Shown piece after piece: positions 17,101 to 26,112 of a stretch of 64,000 bases of DNA. A model generated the notes under the pieces. That model ran no database searches, was not told where the DNA came from, and saw only the letters and a program-made list of their open reading frames with translations. The position numbers were made by a program, and so were the translations under genes. The DNA comes from a virus: the IMG/VR virus record IMGVR_UViG_3300042502_001710, positions 1 to 64,000 of that record; one strand, given 5' to 3'. Each line of letters begins with the position of its first letter. Within the stretch, counting starts at the first letter, position 1.

Positions 17101-19203
17101 GAAGATCTATCTCAAAGACGTGGAGCTTCTGCTTCTTATAATTTTGGAGCCTTGAAAGGTAATTTTAATCCATTCAGTGAAGCTTGGGAATGGAATTATA
17201 AACCAGAATCACAAGGCGGTTTTTTTGGATTCAATGTATTTGGAGTCAATATATCTGCATTGCAAGCCCTGAAAAACGGCGTTCCTTGGAGTGCTCTGCC
17301 TCCGGCTATTCAGCAAGGTTTGTGTCCAGTTGATACTACGAATCTACTCAGCGAAACTAGTCGTGTTCAACCCTATGTGAGGTTTAATCACAGTGAATTG
17401 TTAGACTTTACTGGGGTTAGCAGTGACAGCATTGTTCAGCAGGTTGTTGCTCAAGGTGGTCAATTTATTGCAGATGTTGTACAAGAATTGCCAAACCACA
17501 ATATAGATCAAAAAACAAGGTTTGAAGGTTTAGCGGCCACAGAAGCAGATCGCAATAAAAAAATACTACAACCGCCATCAATGGCTTTTGTCAAGTGTAG
17601 CCTTGAAGAAAAGCTATACATGCCTCCGAGACTCAAAGATTATTCGTTGACTCAATTCGCAAGAAACTATTCGTTTAACTTGTCTATTCCGGAACCAAAA
17701 TTCGTAGAAAGCGTTGATGCTAACGGATGCAGGGCGTCTAAATATATTTTTGAAGAAATCGTTCCATTGTTTTCCCTTCCTAAAGACGGGGGTGTGGATG
17801 GTACAGCTTCTCCTTGGGTTGATTTTAGCAGAACCTACAATGCAGATTTAGACAGTTGGATCATCGACACAGACACAGCACAATTAGACGACGAGCATGT
17901 GTATGCCTTGATCACTCTTCCCGGAAGAATAAAAAGCTCAGTAGACACAAGATGGAATGATGGTCAAAATCAAACCTATCAAGCAGCGCAGCTTAAACAT
18001 CTGATGACACAAGATACTGTACAAATTCCGGAATTTAATTTCCCAGCAATTCCAGTTCCGGGACCACCAAATTTAAGATGTGGCGCTCCACCATTGTCTA
18101 TACCAACTGGTCTTTCGGACTATTCTGCGAAACAGGCACAAGCAATTGGTAGGGCAAAAGATTATAATTTAGTTAATTTCGACACAGTGACTGGTATATT
18201 TGGATTAGATGAGGGTGAAATAGCATTTATACCCGGAAAAGTATCAGATTGGCTTAATTTATCGTTGGGAGAAATTTCATCAGCAAGATCAATTGCTAAA
18301 AAAATAGTAAAAGGAAGCATAGCAAACAATCCCAGTACTGCTATTAATTATATTCAACCGTCACCAGTTTATCCAGACTTGATAGCTTTACCGTTGATGT
18401 CTATGGAGAGATGTTATGGTCCGTGGATGTCAGCGAGCCAATTAAACCCAGAAGGGGATTCAAGAATTAAATATTCTGATATTGGCGGCAAGGTAGAATT
18501 TATCAAGAATGAAAACTTAGCTCCTTGGAACTATGCTGGTTATCAATTGATGAACGAGGCAGGTTCTTTAGAAGCTCAGTTTTCAAACAGTTTACTTTTG
18601 TTTAGTGAACGAGGAGGTTTTGTTTTTCCTGACGCTCCAACAGGTATAGCGTTAGCAAAAGCCTTACAAGCAGAAGGGCCGTTGATAACGTCTATAGGAA
18701 TAAATGTTTCTCAAGGAGGAGTAAAAACGACCGTCAAGTTGGATTTATACACAGCTCAATGGGGAAAATTAGCGAAACAAAAAGAGATGGCAATAAGTCA
18801 AATGGCCAGAGAAAGACAAAAACTCAGAGATGAACAAAACAGCGCCATAAGAAGAGGCTTAGGAAAACGCGCAACTAGCGCAGATTTGGTGAACACTGTG
18901 ATGAACGGTGGAGGAAAACAAATAATGGACTTGGTAAACAGTGTGACAAATCAAATTGAATCAAATAGGCAGTTTGGTGAAGAAATAAAAGAAGGAGTTG
19001 TAGCAGTTGGAAAAGATACAGGTGTTTCTTATTCTTCAGCGGCAGCGATAGCAAAGATACCCGGCTATGGTACTCAGCAGGTTTTAAATTCAACAGCAGT
19101 ATCATCTATGGGCGATGTACTTCAAGCCTATGCACAGGGACCAAACGCATCTTTGCCGTCAATGGAAATTCAACAAAACTTTTCTGACTTAAATTTTCTA
19201 TAA
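14104..19203 (+). CDS. Large structural protein, possible baseplate hub
   Basis: This 1699-residue protein has a strong ribosome binding site (GGAGAGGA, 14093-14100). The first 350 residues are beta-rich. The stretch FGGILQSYTQ followed by YAVQLTDPREIL resembles the pattern of gpD/gp27-type tail hub proteins, where a surface loop is followed by a recurring D-P-R element; this is a weak comparison from memory. Residues of about 770-900 are helical and coiled-coil-like, with heptad-like Leu and many Glu and Lys. The C-terminal 150 residues hold a second charged helix (ARERQKLRDEQNSAIRRG) and a low-complexity tail. No enzymatic motif is visible. It is most likely a central baseplate or tail-fibre component, but this is inferred. 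Confidence 0.8.
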   Translation: MSNLDNAYGIIPPSGEYGKDWPVHFNLPQGARGGISTGGWTADNLTIGNFGNEGFVQQTFLGASIIDFDLSAGFGSSSSTMSVNLINDEFNKSDSTTLGYGDDPYHNGEYDTFRPPVVGTPVFFKFGKNPATIDQAFRQTYDDLYGIETLPPKIANNAWGVPFPTSNWNPDDFYELEPYHFVDRQARLIQNRSALWDINTYWRGRSHFNFGGILQSYTQNKGNGGKPTYAVQLTDPREILSNVAVLLNDYQGTTFNNKNLINVYGFLEYDPSVQLLTRFSREGEAGIITKIVDNSGRVDYVGVLSNWNDVTGWEKINSSGNISQVTPSQRQWVSSDGSLTTEINSKPVLLKDEYFFEVNNSIVDPENLPRFFPITGQGFSRRSDKGMPFYRISQALSALFQYNGFMPQEYVQAGFGGSINFRGFNYVVDFGGIPTEKIPLLYYMDFSQIDLLSLAQELCDIISHELYVTLLPVIDHPSCEFLYNYNKNQISQGKSANIITGIIRLDAIDKTKQPKYGAIKSYLDNLESRGINVENQDVGYELSNVVTDKFVVGAQEVETYFFSTERDRDTLWTSNQANNTANITWLQQFQWDLRVQEQQQLLPYYGMIGNKAISIPRGFGSYQQILLDATSLNAHGVGSYYVATEMELRAALISYEKWKDFLLSYNDTYIEDISEHRAFLSTLSAGSEAIQAQSFAKITEAVGNLQNGVSKDEISIAIDALKGRQYAVTVPRCVWHSDKPVVTEDGYPASPCSPPFGYPLYYRRATSIGILEAGISSLVNAKTRLIKDTEHLQKGLESVEAPMLQLPRAIDHVAYLKSALDKLGPADDKERKALTEEISKAEQTIQNYKLLQYRLKAAGETVAYVQNIGNGPLGKFLFNIEKTAKKHEENAKKVYEFVKAIADECLGKKFLVRLPKSCNLGYSSTISTFTGTTTFNVKNGPFGFPPKPISSDPAAIGGVYYDINRLSGNIGSRLMELNELLNSDPSNLWYPYLQDYVSDEDLSQRRGASASYNFGALKGNFNPFSEAWEWNYKPESQGGFFGFNVFGVNISALQALKNGVPWSALPPAIQQGLCPVDTTNLLSETSRVQPYVRFNHSELLDFTGVSSDSIVQQVVAQGGQFIADVVQELPNHNIDQKTRFEGLAATEADRNKKILQPPSMAFVKCSLEEKLYMPPRLKDYSLTQFARNYSFNLSIPEPKFVESVDANGCRASKYIFEEIVPLFSLPKDGGVDGTASPWVDFSRTYNADLDSWIIDTDTAQLDDEHVYALITLPGRIKSSVDTRWNDGQNQTYQAAQLKHLMTQDTVQIPEFNFPAIPVPGPPNLRCGAPPLSIPTGLSDYSAKQAQAIGRAKDYNLVNFDTVTGIFGLDEGEIAFIPGKVSDWLNLSLGEISSARSIAKKIVKGSIANNPSTAINYIQPSPVYPDLIALPLMSMERCYGPWMSASQLNPEGDSRIKYSDIGGKVEFIKNENLAPWNYAGYQLMNEAGSLEAQFSNSLLLFSERGGFVFPDAPTGIALAKALQAEGPLITSIGINVSQGGVKTTVKLDLYTAQWGKLAKQKEMAISQMARERQKLRDEQNSAIRRGLGKRATSADLVNTVMNGGGKQIMDLVNSVTNQIESNRQFGEEIKEGVVAVGKDTGVSYSSAAAIAKIPGYGTQQVLNSTAVSSMGDVLQAYAQGPNASLPSMEIQQNFSDLNFL

Positions 19204-19232
19204 TGTAACGATGGACTCAAAAGGAGGAACAT

Positions 19233-22200
19233 ATGATACAGCAAAATAAAGGTGATATTCATTTATTTACTACAAATCACCCTTGGTTTTTAGAAATAGG
19301 ACTCAGTAGTTTCACAACGGGCACGCTCATCGATTGGTGGAATCAAAAAACCGCTGATGGTAGATATCTCAACAGAAGACATATAAACCAACCAGCAACC
19401 TTGTCGGACCCTTTAGATAATCCAGCCAACGGCTTAGATAAACTTTTAGGTATAACTATAGGTACTGAATTTTTCTGGGATGGATGGAAACCAAACAGAG
19501 AAATACCAAATGCTGGAAGATTTAAAAAACAGAATTTAAGAGGAGCTTCAGGTAACGATGGAGGACTACCTGCCGATAAATGGGAATATAAAGGAAAAAA
19601 TATAAATAATGCATTGAAAATGACTGAATTAAAAGATGAAGATATATTGTATGCGATGGATTTAAGTGGAAACACTTTAGTGCCGCATGTCAAAGTTTCG
19701 GACGGCAGCGATAATGACCCATCTACACTTTTAAAAGTCATAAATCCGTTATATGGTTTGATTCAATTAAACAAATGGATGGTTATGTATCAGAATTATT
19801 TTCCAAGAAAACTATGGGACAATAGTTTTATAAATCTCATTCCAGACTGGGCACTGCTCACTGAAATAAAATGTAGCAAGGCAGGTCCATACCTTCAATG
19901 GAGCGGACCTGTAACCTTTTATGTTGACAATGGCGTTTTCGATAAATGCAGCATAACGGAAAATGTATTTTTCAAGCTTTATCTTGGCAATGAGTCAATG
20001 ATGAAATCTGGAAACAACGCTATTACCATTAAAAATTTAACTATCGTCGGTCCAAAGGTTAATGCAATTGGAGTTACTCCAGACGGCAATGGTGACAGGT
20101 CCATTCCAAACCCAAACGACACCAGCTCTCAGACCGCTGCTCCCCTAGACGTTCAAATCAATCCAGTCACAGGAAAATGGCAAAGTGGAAATAAAAACAT
20201 TTTAGCTAGATTAACAACACGTTTAGATAAAGCTCCCAATGGACCATCTAATGCGCATCTAGCAGTCAATGACATTGCTGGAGATTTTGCAGATGAAAAA
20301 AATACGTATTCATTTACACCTTCCAGTGGTCTTGCGATGCCTATTACCTCTCAAAACTTGGGGGGATTACAATTGGCTCCTACTTACGAAATGACAAGAG
20401 AAGCTAGATGCTCATCAACGGCAGCTACAGAGGAGAAAAACAAAAAAATAACAGTAACAGTATACAATTTCAATCCTGTAAGAGAATATAAGGATGGAGA
20501 AACGGTTCTGCTTACAGAAATGGATGGGAGATGGTATGTTAGTTCATTGGGTGAAGCAAACGCCGCGACAACAGATGTGGCGAAAACTTCTGTTGGAAAA
20601 TGGGGTGCTTTTACATACATGGCAACATCCAGTGAGTTTTTCTTTAAAGCAAAAAAAGCTGATGCTACTCCGGTAAGTGTAACGCCAAGAAGTGCAGAAT
20701 TAAATTTTCATAAATTGTATTATAAAAGCAGGCTCTCCCCTGATTACGGTCTTAACTATAATATAGACTATGGAGCCTCTGGAGGGTATGATTCTGCACC
20801 TTTCAATACCTTAACTCATGAACAGTGGTTCGACGATCCGGGATGGTTTCAAACAACATCTTTTGATTATCTAGATAGTCAAATTTTTGGAATCAGAAAT
20901 AAAAATGGCAGTCTAGGTCCAAACGGAGATAAATGTTCTATTTCAAGCACTTCTGCGACCATAAATGCTGCTGGCAACTCTATTTTCAACAGTGATCCTG
21001 CAAGTAGAAATTCTGCTCATACTGGTACATTTTTTGGATGCGTATTTCCAGCAGGATATAATGGAACCGAAGTTTATGACCAAGCGGAAGGAGTTAGAGC
21101 TTGGACAGTTGGTTCTCAAGTCAAAGGATCATTAGATGCAGCTAATTATTTTACAACCAAGAACATCAATATAAACCCATTTGATCCTAATCCAGCTAGA
21201 AACAATTCTAATGCGAAATGTCAAGCCACAGAAGGAGGAAACTTTAGAAATCCTCCTACAGACGGCGACGGAGGCGGTAACAAATGGGCAAGAGGAACCT
21301 CGACACCTGACGCTAGCTTGTTTTTCTTGGGTGTTAATGAAGGAAGAAAAACAATACCAGCAGATGTTATGTTGAATGCATCACCAAATGGGGTATATGG
21401 TAGCCCAATAAAGCCAATTGGTCTTTTTAATTTCATGAATAAGAAAGTTGATCATACAACAGTGAATATTGTCAACTTGGTTACTGGAGGAGTTTGGTTA
21501 AATAAAGCTCCAACCACAGACACACCACCGGCAAATCCAAATGATAGTGCGTTTGATTTTCCTCCAAAGCAAAATGATAATTTAATGTTTAGACCCTTGA
21601 AACTGGAAGCATATCTTCAGTTTGGGTTGCCCCAAACGTTTATTACATATGGAAGTGAAATCGGCTTTGCCGCAAATCTATATATGGGTAGTGTTCAAAG
21701 AGAAGTGGGTGGTTTTTATGCCGAAGCAGCCAGAACTCAAGTAGATAAAACCTTTCCTATATCATATTTTGCCGCAGAGCGTGAAAAAGATAATTGTCTT
21801 TCTAATCGTGTGGCCCCAGAAGTTGGCGCAGCTTTAAAATGGGGTGGTTGGGTTCCAAATCCACCAACTTCGCGTAAAACAAGCTATGGTAGTAGACTTC
21901 ACAAAGCAGGATATTGGAATACATCGCTTGGTGGTGGAGGAATGAATTGGACAACCAAACTGAGAGGTGCTTATCAGACAGATCCAGAATCCAATTGGGA
22001 GGGTGCTGCAGCATTTGGAGTTATAACAACAAGCACTAAAGTTAAAGCAAACGAATCGATAAAATTTACAACCTCAAATTTATACGGAATGTCTGCCGCA
22101 GGCGGACCCGGTCCAATCCAGACTTCTTTTGGATTATTACCACAAGATCAAGAAAAGACTTGGGGGGTTAGTAATTTCGTGGACAGTTACAAGCAGGCTC

Positions 22201-23369
22201 ATATCATAGATTTGAGTGTGAGGATCTATCAAGGTCACGACTCTTCGTCCACTGTGTATGACCCAAGATACTTTGCTGTTCACCATTTTAATCCGGGTGT
22301 AGAATCTCTTGACAATGAGGACAGAAATCCGTTATCAGTAAATTTTAACAATTTAAAAACAAATTTTGGAGCAAACGGCGTAGATTTAGATAGTGTAACC
22401 TATACTTATGAAGAAGCTAGCGGTGTGGACATTAAAATTCCTTCTAGATATCAAGATGCTCATACAGAGGGATCTACAAAAGAACCAGTAACATTGCTTA
22501 CTGGAACTTTTGTTTTTGAAGATGCAACGTATGATTATGATTCAAAAAAACCACCAATCATGTCATCGCAATACTGGAATTTAGAAAAACAAAGAACAGG
22601 GAAATTATTACCTTACCGTTATGAATTCTTGACAATGACTATTCCAGCGGACATTGGAGAGACTATAGTTATTGATCGCATAGTTGATGAAGTTGTTTCT
22701 GTTGATCTAGTTACTAGAAATGTTCGAGATAAATTAATTGTAACAAATCGTGGTGTCGGTTATAATGCTGGAGATACTGTTGGTATTCAGGCATTAAACA
22801 TAGAGTTAAAAGTACTAACTACTGCCCCAAATGGGTCAATATTAACTTTACTAGTATTAAATAACGGGGAAAATCTTCCATTATCATTTTGTATGCCTAA
22901 TTCGATTACAATCGGAAGTTTAAAACCTAAGCATAAAGTAACAACAATCGCACTGATAGCGGGTTCTACAGGAAAAGATTTTGATGCATATTTTGTATGC
23001 GCTGAGGTGAGAAAAAAAACAAAGTGTGATCCCAAGCCATTTCTCATAAAGCAAGGTGGAAACGAAATTGTTAGAATTGCAGCAAATTTTGCTGGTCCAA
23101 CTCACAAAGAGACGGGTAGGTCAACAGAAGCTGAGGCAGAATCTTATATAAACCAACCCGGCGAAGCTACATTTGATTTAAGTGTTGGAAATGTAAAATC
23201 AGCAGATTCAACCTATGACATATTTTTCCATTTTCATAACGATATCACCATGACTTGGTTGGCTTGTGGGGCAGTACAAGGTGAAAATGGACAGCCCCAT
23301 GGAGACTCTAAGAATCCCGCAGAATCTGAAGAGCAACACGTCACAATAGAAAGTATTAAGTTAACATAA
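19233..23369 (+). CDS. Large structural protein of unknown family
   Basis: This 1378-residue protein is preceded by a near-perfect ribosome binding site, AAGGAGG at 19221-19227, five bases before the ATG. That suggests high expression. The protein is rich in Asn, Gly, Pro and Thr and poor in charged helices, with no signal peptide or membrane segment. It has the composition of an extended beta-rich virion protein. I recognise no domain. Its last codons contain the -35 box of the promoter for the next gene. A fibre, tail-sheath-associated or baseplate role is inferred from position only. Confidence 0.8.
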   Translation: MIQQNKGDIHLFTTNHPWFLEIGLSSFTTGTLIDWWNQKTADGRYLNRRHINQPATLSDPLDNPANGLDKLLGITIGTEFFWDGWKPNREIPNAGRFKKQNLRGASGNDGGLPADKWEYKGKNINNALKMTELKDEDILYAMDLSGNTLVPHVKVSDGSDNDPSTLLKVINPLYGLIQLNKWMVMYQNYFPRKLWDNSFINLIPDWALLTEIKCSKAGPYLQWSGPVTFYVDNGVFDKCSITENVFFKLYLGNESMMKSGNNAITIKNLTIVGPKVNAIGVTPDGNGDRSIPNPNDTSSQTAAPLDVQINPVTGKWQSGNKNILARLTTRLDKAPNGPSNAHLAVNDIAGDFADEKNTYSFTPSSGLAMPITSQNLGGLQLAPTYEMTREARCSSTAATEEKNKKITVTVYNFNPVREYKDGETVLLTEMDGRWYVSSLGEANAATTDVAKTSVGKWGAFTYMATSSEFFFKAKKADATPVSVTPRSAELNFHKLYYKSRLSPDYGLNYNIDYGASGGYDSAPFNTLTHEQWFDDPGWFQTTSFDYLDSQIFGIRNKNGSLGPNGDKCSISSTSATINAAGNSIFNSDPASRNSAHTGTFFGCVFPAGYNGTEVYDQAEGVRAWTVGSQVKGSLDAANYFTTKNININPFDPNPARNNSNAKCQATEGGNFRNPPTDGDGGGNKWARGTSTPDASLFFLGVNEGRKTIPADVMLNASPNGVYGSPIKPIGLFNFMNKKVDHTTVNIVNLVTGGVWLNKAPTTDTPPANPNDSAFDFPPKQNDNLMFRPLKLEAYLQFGLPQTFITYGSEIGFAANLYMGSVQREVGGFYAEAARTQVDKTFPISYFAAEREKDNCLSNRVAPEVGAALKWGGWVPNPPTSRKTSYGSRLHKAGYWNTSLGGGGMNWTTKLRGAYQTDPESNWEGAAAFGVITTSTKVKANESIKFTTSNLYGMSAAGGPGPIQTSFGLLPQDQEKTWGVSNFVDSYKQAHIIDLSVRIYQGHDSSSTVYDPRYFAVHHFNPGVESLDNEDRNPLSVNFNNLKTNFGANGVDLDSVTYTYEEASGVDIKIPSRYQDAHTEGSTKEPVTLLTGTFVFEDATYDYDSKKPPIMSSQYWNLEKQRTGKLLPYRYEFLTMTIPADIGETIVIDRIVDEVVSVDLVTRNVRDKLIVTNRGVGYNAGDTVGIQALNIELKVLTTAPNGSILTLLVLNNGENLPLSFCMPNSITIGSLKPKHKVTTIALIAGSTGKDFDAYFVCAEVRKKTKCDPKPFLIKQGGNEIVRIAANFAGPTHKETGRSTEAEAESYINQPGEATFDLSVGNVKSADSTYDIFFHFHNDITMTWLACGAVQGENGQPHGDSKNPAESEEQHVTIESIKLT

Positions 23370-23389
23370 ACGATATTTTTGTGTATAAT
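23361..23389 (+). promoter_or_regulatory. Sigma-70-like promoter for the 250-residue protein
   Basis: TTAACA (23361-23366), a 17-base spacer and TATAAT (23384-23389) match the bacterial housekeeping consensus at 11 of 12 positions. The -35 box overlaps the last codons of the upstream gene. A predicted start site near 23396 leaves about 29 bases of leader before the ATG at 23425. It is the best promoter I see in the window and gives the next gene its own transcript, ended by the terminator at 24203. Confidence 0.75.
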
Positions 23390-23424
23390 AGTGTATAAAT
23401 CCAATCTTTAAAAGGGAGATTATA

Positions 23425-24177
23425 ATGGCAACAATTACATTTCATGCTAACAATGAGAATATTTACCATGAAGGCACTGGGAATCAGCCAGACTTGATCG
23501 GAAGCACTGGTGGATCTGGTTTGGGCTTTTTTGGTGGTGGTTTTGGTATTTCTGTGCCTGTGGGTCAGTACCAAGACGCTACATACGTCACGAATGCGAA
23601 CGGAACGGCTTCTGGCATCAAGTGTTCCAACGTTAAATACAATACGGATACCACAGCTTATATTCAGGGCGAAGGAGTAACAACTCCCACTTCTGGCATT
23701 CCAAACATAGCTGCTCCGCTCAATATCCGTTTTGAACACACGGAAGGGGTTCGAGTACAAAATTGTAAGCTGAGAATCTTTGACAGACAAGATATCAGCA
23801 AACATGCCAGCGGCGTTGTCACTCAGGTTTACGAAATAAGACACCCAAATCCAGTTATTGGTACTGATGTTGCAAATGGCGTTGCTCCTCTTAAGTTCAG
23901 AGGCGTGGCACTGGACAATGAATGGACACAATTTTCTGCTGGTTTTGCTATGGCAGATCTTCCACTCACTTCTGGTCCCGGTCCTAGTGGTTTGAACACA
24001 AGCTCTGACGACACCATTGCGGCCATAGGGACGAACGGTTATACCAACTGGATCTCTAAGTCTGGAGAGGCTTGCAGGTCAAAAAGACACGACTGGTATC
24101 TTGCTTTGAGCGCTTCTCCGGGAAGCATAGGCAGCAAAACGGATTTTGGTCTTTATTTCACTTTAGAATATTTGTGA
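23425..24177 (+). CDS. Probable abundant structural protein (own promoter and terminator)
   Basis: This 250-residue protein has ribosome binding site GGGAG (23414-23418), six bases before the ATG. It starts MATITFHANNENIYHEGTG and has a Gly-rich stretch (GFFGGGFGISVPVG) near residue 35. The rest looks like beta strands with an FTLEYL C-terminus. There is no signal peptide and no known motif. A consensus promoter directly upstream and a strong terminator directly downstream make it a one-gene transcription unit, which is typical of highly expressed virion proteins such as tail tube or decoration proteins. The function is inferred from this context; the family is not recognised. Confidence 0.8.
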   Translation: MATITFHANNENIYHEGTGNQPDLIGSTGGSGLGFFGGGFGISVPVGQYQDATYVTNANGTASGIKCSNVKYNTDTTAYIQGEGVTTPTSGIPNIAAPLNIRFEHTEGVRVQNCKLRIFDRQDISKHASGVVTQVYEIRHPNPVIGTDVANGVAPLKFRGVALDNEWTQFSAGFAMADLPLTSGPGPSGLNTSSDDTIAAIGTNGYTNWISKSGEACRSKRHDWYLALSASPGSIGSKTDFGLYFTLEYL

Positions 24178-24202
24178 TATAAAACGCTACATATCAAAAA
24201 TT

Positions 24203-24231
24203 AAGGGGTGGCTTTTGGCCACCCCTTTTTA
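24203..24231. terminator. Rho-independent terminator, probably bidirectional
   Basis: A perfect 10-bp stem (AAGGGGTGGC at 24203-24212 pairing with GCCACCCCTT at 24218-24227) closes a five-base loop. T-rich sequence follows on the + strand (24228-24231). Reading the - strand, the stem is followed by AATTTTT. It sits in the only space between the convergent + and - blocks, so it can end both. Confidence 0.88.
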
Positions 24232-24251
24232 TTTAGACGCCAACCAGCGTC

Positions 24252-24584
24252 TTATTCGTTTTGTTCAGTCTTGGGATTCCACTTTACCCAACCTGCATCG
24301 GGAAGCCAGTTTTCCCCTTCCTTGCGCTTTGGAAACAATCCTCCACCCTTCTTGTGAGATCCAAAGGATAGTCGAGAGGCACACTTGTGGCAACGCTTCT
24401 CGTAATAAAGATTGTCGTCAACATTTCTCACCACGTAACGAACATCTGTAGAATGACATTTTCCACATCCAGCTTCTTCAAACACTTCTTGGAATCTGGA
24501 CAATTGCTCGAATAGCTCTCTTTGAGATTCTCCTTCGAGTTCCACGTTTAGTCTACCATCACCAGTTTGATATCTTACCTTCAT
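24252..24584 (-). CDS. Zinc-ribbon protein next to annealing-protein candidate
   Basis: This 110-residue protein has a four-cysteine zinc ribbon: C40-x2-C43 and C65-x2-C68. A conserved-looking tail follows (FGSHKKGGGLFPKR, then LPDAGWVKW). I recall proteins of this design in other phages near single-strand annealing proteins, but the activity is not known to me. Its start overlaps the stop of the upstream gene by one base, so the pair is probably co-translated. It is the last gene of the leftward block. DNA binding through the zinc ribbon is plausible but inferred. Confidence 0.8.
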   Translation of the reverse strand: MKVRYQTGDGRLNVELEGESQRELFEQLSRFQEVFEEAGCGKCHSTDVRYVVRNVDDNLYYEKRCHKCASRLSFGSHKKGGGLFPKRKEGENWLPDAGWVKWNPKTEQNE

Positions 24585-25348
24585 CAGTTCCTCCAGTCGG
24601 ATTCATAAGCAGTTATAGAGCTTGGAATTGAATCCTTGTTTTGTTGAAATTCATTAAGCTTGTTGATTGCAGTGCTTGCCTGCCCCTTGTTTACACTACG
24701 TTTTACGTTGAGATCAAAAACCTCCTTAAAGAATTTAATAACGTTTAAATCCAATTGCTTGCACTTGACATCAACAAAGTTCGCCTGTGAATCAGTCATT
24801 CTTTGTGAGTTGTCGTACTCGCCTTCAGTTGTGACGCTTTTAGTTTGACTAATACTACGAGTGATACCAGCGGTATTCTTCTTTGTCATTTCTTCTGCCG
24901 CTACAATCTTTAGCCTGAGGGCTTTTCTCAAAGCTCTGCCTTCCGCTCGTGTAGCTGCTGTAGCCGTGTTGAAGACGCAGAAGGCATCGTCCGTGTTTCC
25001 TTCCCAGCAATCGGCCACATCGCTAAACAAAGAGCCATCAATAAACACGACCTCCCAAACCACAGTTGCTCTTCCGATTTGATCGCCAGAAGCAGGAGGA
25101 AAAACTTGAGTTGGTCTGCTGCTGACGATTCTTCCGAGCAACAGCTCTGCAACCCTTCTCAATCCAGAGCACAAAGGTCTTCCTTCATACAATTCTGTTG
25201 GATCGAAAAGCTTCATAACATAATCACTCCACTGTGGATCTGTCATTTCTGGTCCATCCATCATAAACCTGTCCTTTACGCTAGTGTCAACATTCTGTGG
25301 TGTTTGTAAAAAAACGTCCTCAAATAAATCTTTTTCTTTGTCCAACAT
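24584..25348 (-). CDS. Putative single-strand annealing/recombination protein (Rad52/ERF-like)
   Basis: This 254-residue protein has a core of beta strands (ATVVWEVVFIDG near residue 90), then TRAEGRALRKALRLK and AAEE at about 130-152. An ERF/Rad52-like annealing protein often ends its DNA-binding core with a similar A-x-T-x-A-x-x-R-A-L-R pattern. The C-terminal 100 residues are charged and helical and could bind partners or SSB. The neighbouring zinc-ribbon gene fits this assignment. It would anneal single strands during replication or repair, alongside the RecA-type protein at 58693. The assignment rests on pattern memory, so it is moderate. Confidence 0.5.
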   Translation of the reverse strand: MLDKEKDLFEDVFLQTPQNVDTSVKDRFMMDGPEMTDPQWSDYVMKLFDPTELYEGRPLCSGLRRVAELLLGRIVSSRPTQVFPPASGDQIGRATVVWEVVFIDGSLFSDVADCWEGNTDDAFCVFNTATAATRAEGRALRKALRLKIVAAEEMTKKNTAGITRSISQTKSVTTEGEYDNSQRMTDSQANFVDVKCKQLDLNVIKFFKEVFDLNVKRSVNKGQASTAINKLNEFQQNKDSIPSSITAYESDWRN

Positions 25349-26112
25349 TATTCAACCTCAATAAAACGTTTAGATCTTGGCGGAAACTGATCCTTGATTT
25401 TTAAAACCTCTTCGAGAAGAGACTTCAATATTTCTTGTCGTTTGGCCAAAGATTCCTGTCCCAGTGATTTTACTCGTATCACTACATATCCTTTGCTCAA
25501 CAGTGCTCCGCTCTTTCGAAGGTCAGCATTCACTTGCTTTTGAAGCTTTTCTTCGCCCCAGATTGGCAAAAAGTGGCTCGGCCCATCCACCTCTATGATA
25601 GTCTTCAATTCCTGAATATACAAATCAATTTCCAAGTTTTCAGCGGGAATAATCATTTGGTGCAATTTAATTGAAAAACCCGCCATCATCAATCTTTCAG
25701 CAATGAACTTCTCAAGCTTAGAGCCTTCTGTGGCTGCATTTCTGATTGCTGCAATACCTTTGGATCGCATATTTTCCTTGGCTTCATCAGACATGTTTTT
25801 CCAATTGTCTTTTGCTTGATTGATTCTCTTTTCCCTTTGGTTTTCACTCATTTCTTCCCAATAATTAACAAGACTTTTACTGATCGCTATTTTCTCGGCT
25901 TCAGTTCTTTTCTTGCCTTCTGTTGGATGAGCACTGCGACCGTTTCCTAAAGCGGTCTTTTGAGCTTCACTTTTATCCTTTAATTGATATCCGTGACGAA
26001 TCAGGGTTCTTCTTATTTTATTTGGATATGTGTTAAGCTGTACGGCTATTTCATAAGTACTTTGATTTGCATTGTTGTACAAATCTATAATTTTTTGATC
26101 AAGATCATTCAT
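25348..26112 (-). CDS. Putative homing endonuclease: HTH, NUMOD-like and PD-(D/E)XK nuclease
   Basis: This 254-residue protein has three parts. Residues 1-45 form a helix-turn-helix (YEIAVQLNTYPNKIRRTLIR). Residues 50-125 are basic helical repeats (RTEAEKIAISKSL, SENQREKRINQAK) like NUMOD3-type DNA-binding modules of homing endonucleases. Residues of about 130-235 form a PD-(D/E)XK nuclease core with EIDLYIQ, then TIIEVDG, as in DUF559/Vsr-like enzymes. The start is supported by GAGG six bases upstream and overlaps the previous stop by eight bases. It is free-standing and likely a selfish mobile gene that cuts a phage lacking it. The target cannot be deduced. Confidence 0.65.
   Translation of the reverse strand: MNDLDQKIIDLYNNANQSTYEIAVQLNTYPNKIRRTLIRHGYQLKDKSEAQKTALGNGRSAHPTEGKKRTEAEKIAISKSLVNYWEEMSENQREKRINQAKDNWKNMSDEAKENMRSKGIAAIRNAATEGSKLEKFIAERLMMAGFSIKLHQMIIPAENLEIDLYIQELKTIIEVDGPSHFLPIWGEEKLQKQVNADLRKSGALLSKGYVVIRVKSLGQESLAKRQEILKSLLEEVLKIKDQFPPRSKRFIEVE

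Noticed and set aside
1-24177. - strand ORFs over the giant structural genes
   Set aside because: They are antisense shadows of long coding frames, with no domain or start signal.
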